Assembly (NCBI GenBank): GCA_031264295.1
Contig: JAISED010000021.1
Location: forward strand, 1-52,611
Length of the DNA stretch: 52,611 nucleotides
From: Eubacteriales Family XIII. Incertae Sedis bacterium
Lineage (GTDB): Bacteria > Bacillota > Clostridia > Peptostreptococcales > Anaerovoracaceae
Reading direction: 5' to 3'
A program made the position numbers and the translations under genes. Positions 52,386 to 52,611 of the stretch are shown here, in pieces (positions within the stretch are counted from its first letter, which is position 1; each line of letters starts with the position of its first letter). A model generated the notes under the pieces. That model was not told the DNA's origin and made no database searches. It worked only from the letters and a program-made list of their open reading frames with translations.

Positions 52386-52611
52386 ATGATTATTAACCAC
52401 AATATACCGGCGTTGAATACGTATCGGTCACTGACAATCAATCAGGAAAACACAAGTAAATCCCTCGCCAAGCTGTCATCGGGACTCCGCATCAACAACG
52501 CGGGCGACGACGCGGCAGGGCTGGCCATCTCGGAAAAGATGAGAAGCCAGATCAGGGGTCTCGACCAGGCCAGCAGGAACGCCTATGACGGCAAATCGCT
52601 GTTGCAGACGG
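52386..52611 (+). CDS. flagellin, copy 2 (3' truncated by window)
   Basis: The visible 75 codons ([61 protein letters not shown]) differ from the first flagellin at only a few positions, so it is a recent paralogue or a gene-conversion partner. GGAGG stands 8 nt before the ATG. The rest of the gene is beyond the window, so whether it is intact cannot be judged. Confidence 0.95.
   Translation, partial: MIINHNIPALNTYRSLTINQENTSKSLAKLSSGLRINNAGDDAAGLAISEKMRSQIRGLDQASRNAYDGKSLLQT

Overview
The window comes from a motile, flagellated, fermentative member of the Bacillota, most likely class Clostridia. The gene order of the flagellar superoperon, the flgM-flgN-flgK-flgL-yviE-fliW-csrA-hag block and the tig-clpP-clpX-lon-ysxC block are all Bacillota arrangements. 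A homodimeric-type pyruvate:ferredoxin oxidoreductase and a PduL phosphotransacylase point to an anaerobe. No rRNA, tRNA, CRISPR array, IS element or prophage was recognised.

Layout. Positions 1-332: the 3' end of an Rpn-type nuclease/transposase gene and a bidirectional terminator. Positions 414-8752 (minus strand): a housekeeping block, transcribed tig, clpP, clpX, lon, ysxC, DUF1232 gene, hpt, pduL. Positions 8900-42273 (minus strand): one very long co-directional series. It starts at flgB and runs through the basal body, export apparatus, switch and hook genes (flgB, flgC, fliE-K, flgD, flgE, flbD, fliM, fliY, cheY, fliO-R, flhB, flhA), then the sigma-D type factor, rod genes flhO/flhP and fapA. 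It ends with a PilZ protein, a ParA ATPase, a ComFB-domain protein, cheC, cheD, cheW, cheB and, 12 nt behind cheB, the pyruvate:ferredoxin oxidoreductase. Positions 42274-43001: an AT-rich divergent promoter region. Positions 43002-48631 (plus strand): late genes flgM, flgN, flgK, flgL, yviE, fliW, csrA behind a SigD-type promoter. Positions 48712-49662: a DUF1848 gene on the opposite strand, separating csrA from flagellin. Positions 50039-52611: two flagellin genes, each with its own SigD-type promoter and structured leader; the second is cut by the window end.

How it works together. Early genes assemble the hook-basal body; FlgM would hold the sigma factor until it is exported; late genes and the flagellins then fire from TAAA-N15-GCCGATAT-like promoters. 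FliW and CsrA would control flagellin translation. Both flagellin leaders carry a six-base-pair hairpin with an (A/U)GGA loop, 63-64 nt before the start codon. The outer pair changes from C-G to U-A between the two copies, which is what a conserved CsrA site would show.

Most unusual features: (1) the covarying flagellin-leader hairpins beside fliW-csrA; (2) a FliW with an 84-residue Gly/Arg/Lys/Asp repeat tail; (3) a PilZ-ParA-ComFB triplet in the chemotaxis segment, suggesting cyclic-dinucleotide control; (4) a FliY with a long Tyr/Gln/Gly/Pro prion-like linker; (5) tandem duplications of ribosome-binding-site plus tiny ORF modules before hpt and flhB; (6) a general habit of low-complexity tails, linkers and tandem repeats. 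motA, motB, fliL, flhF, flhG, cheA and cheR are not in the window. Coordinates around 50101-50220 may be off by 2 nt in my reading; reading-frame positions were used to anchor the flagellin start.
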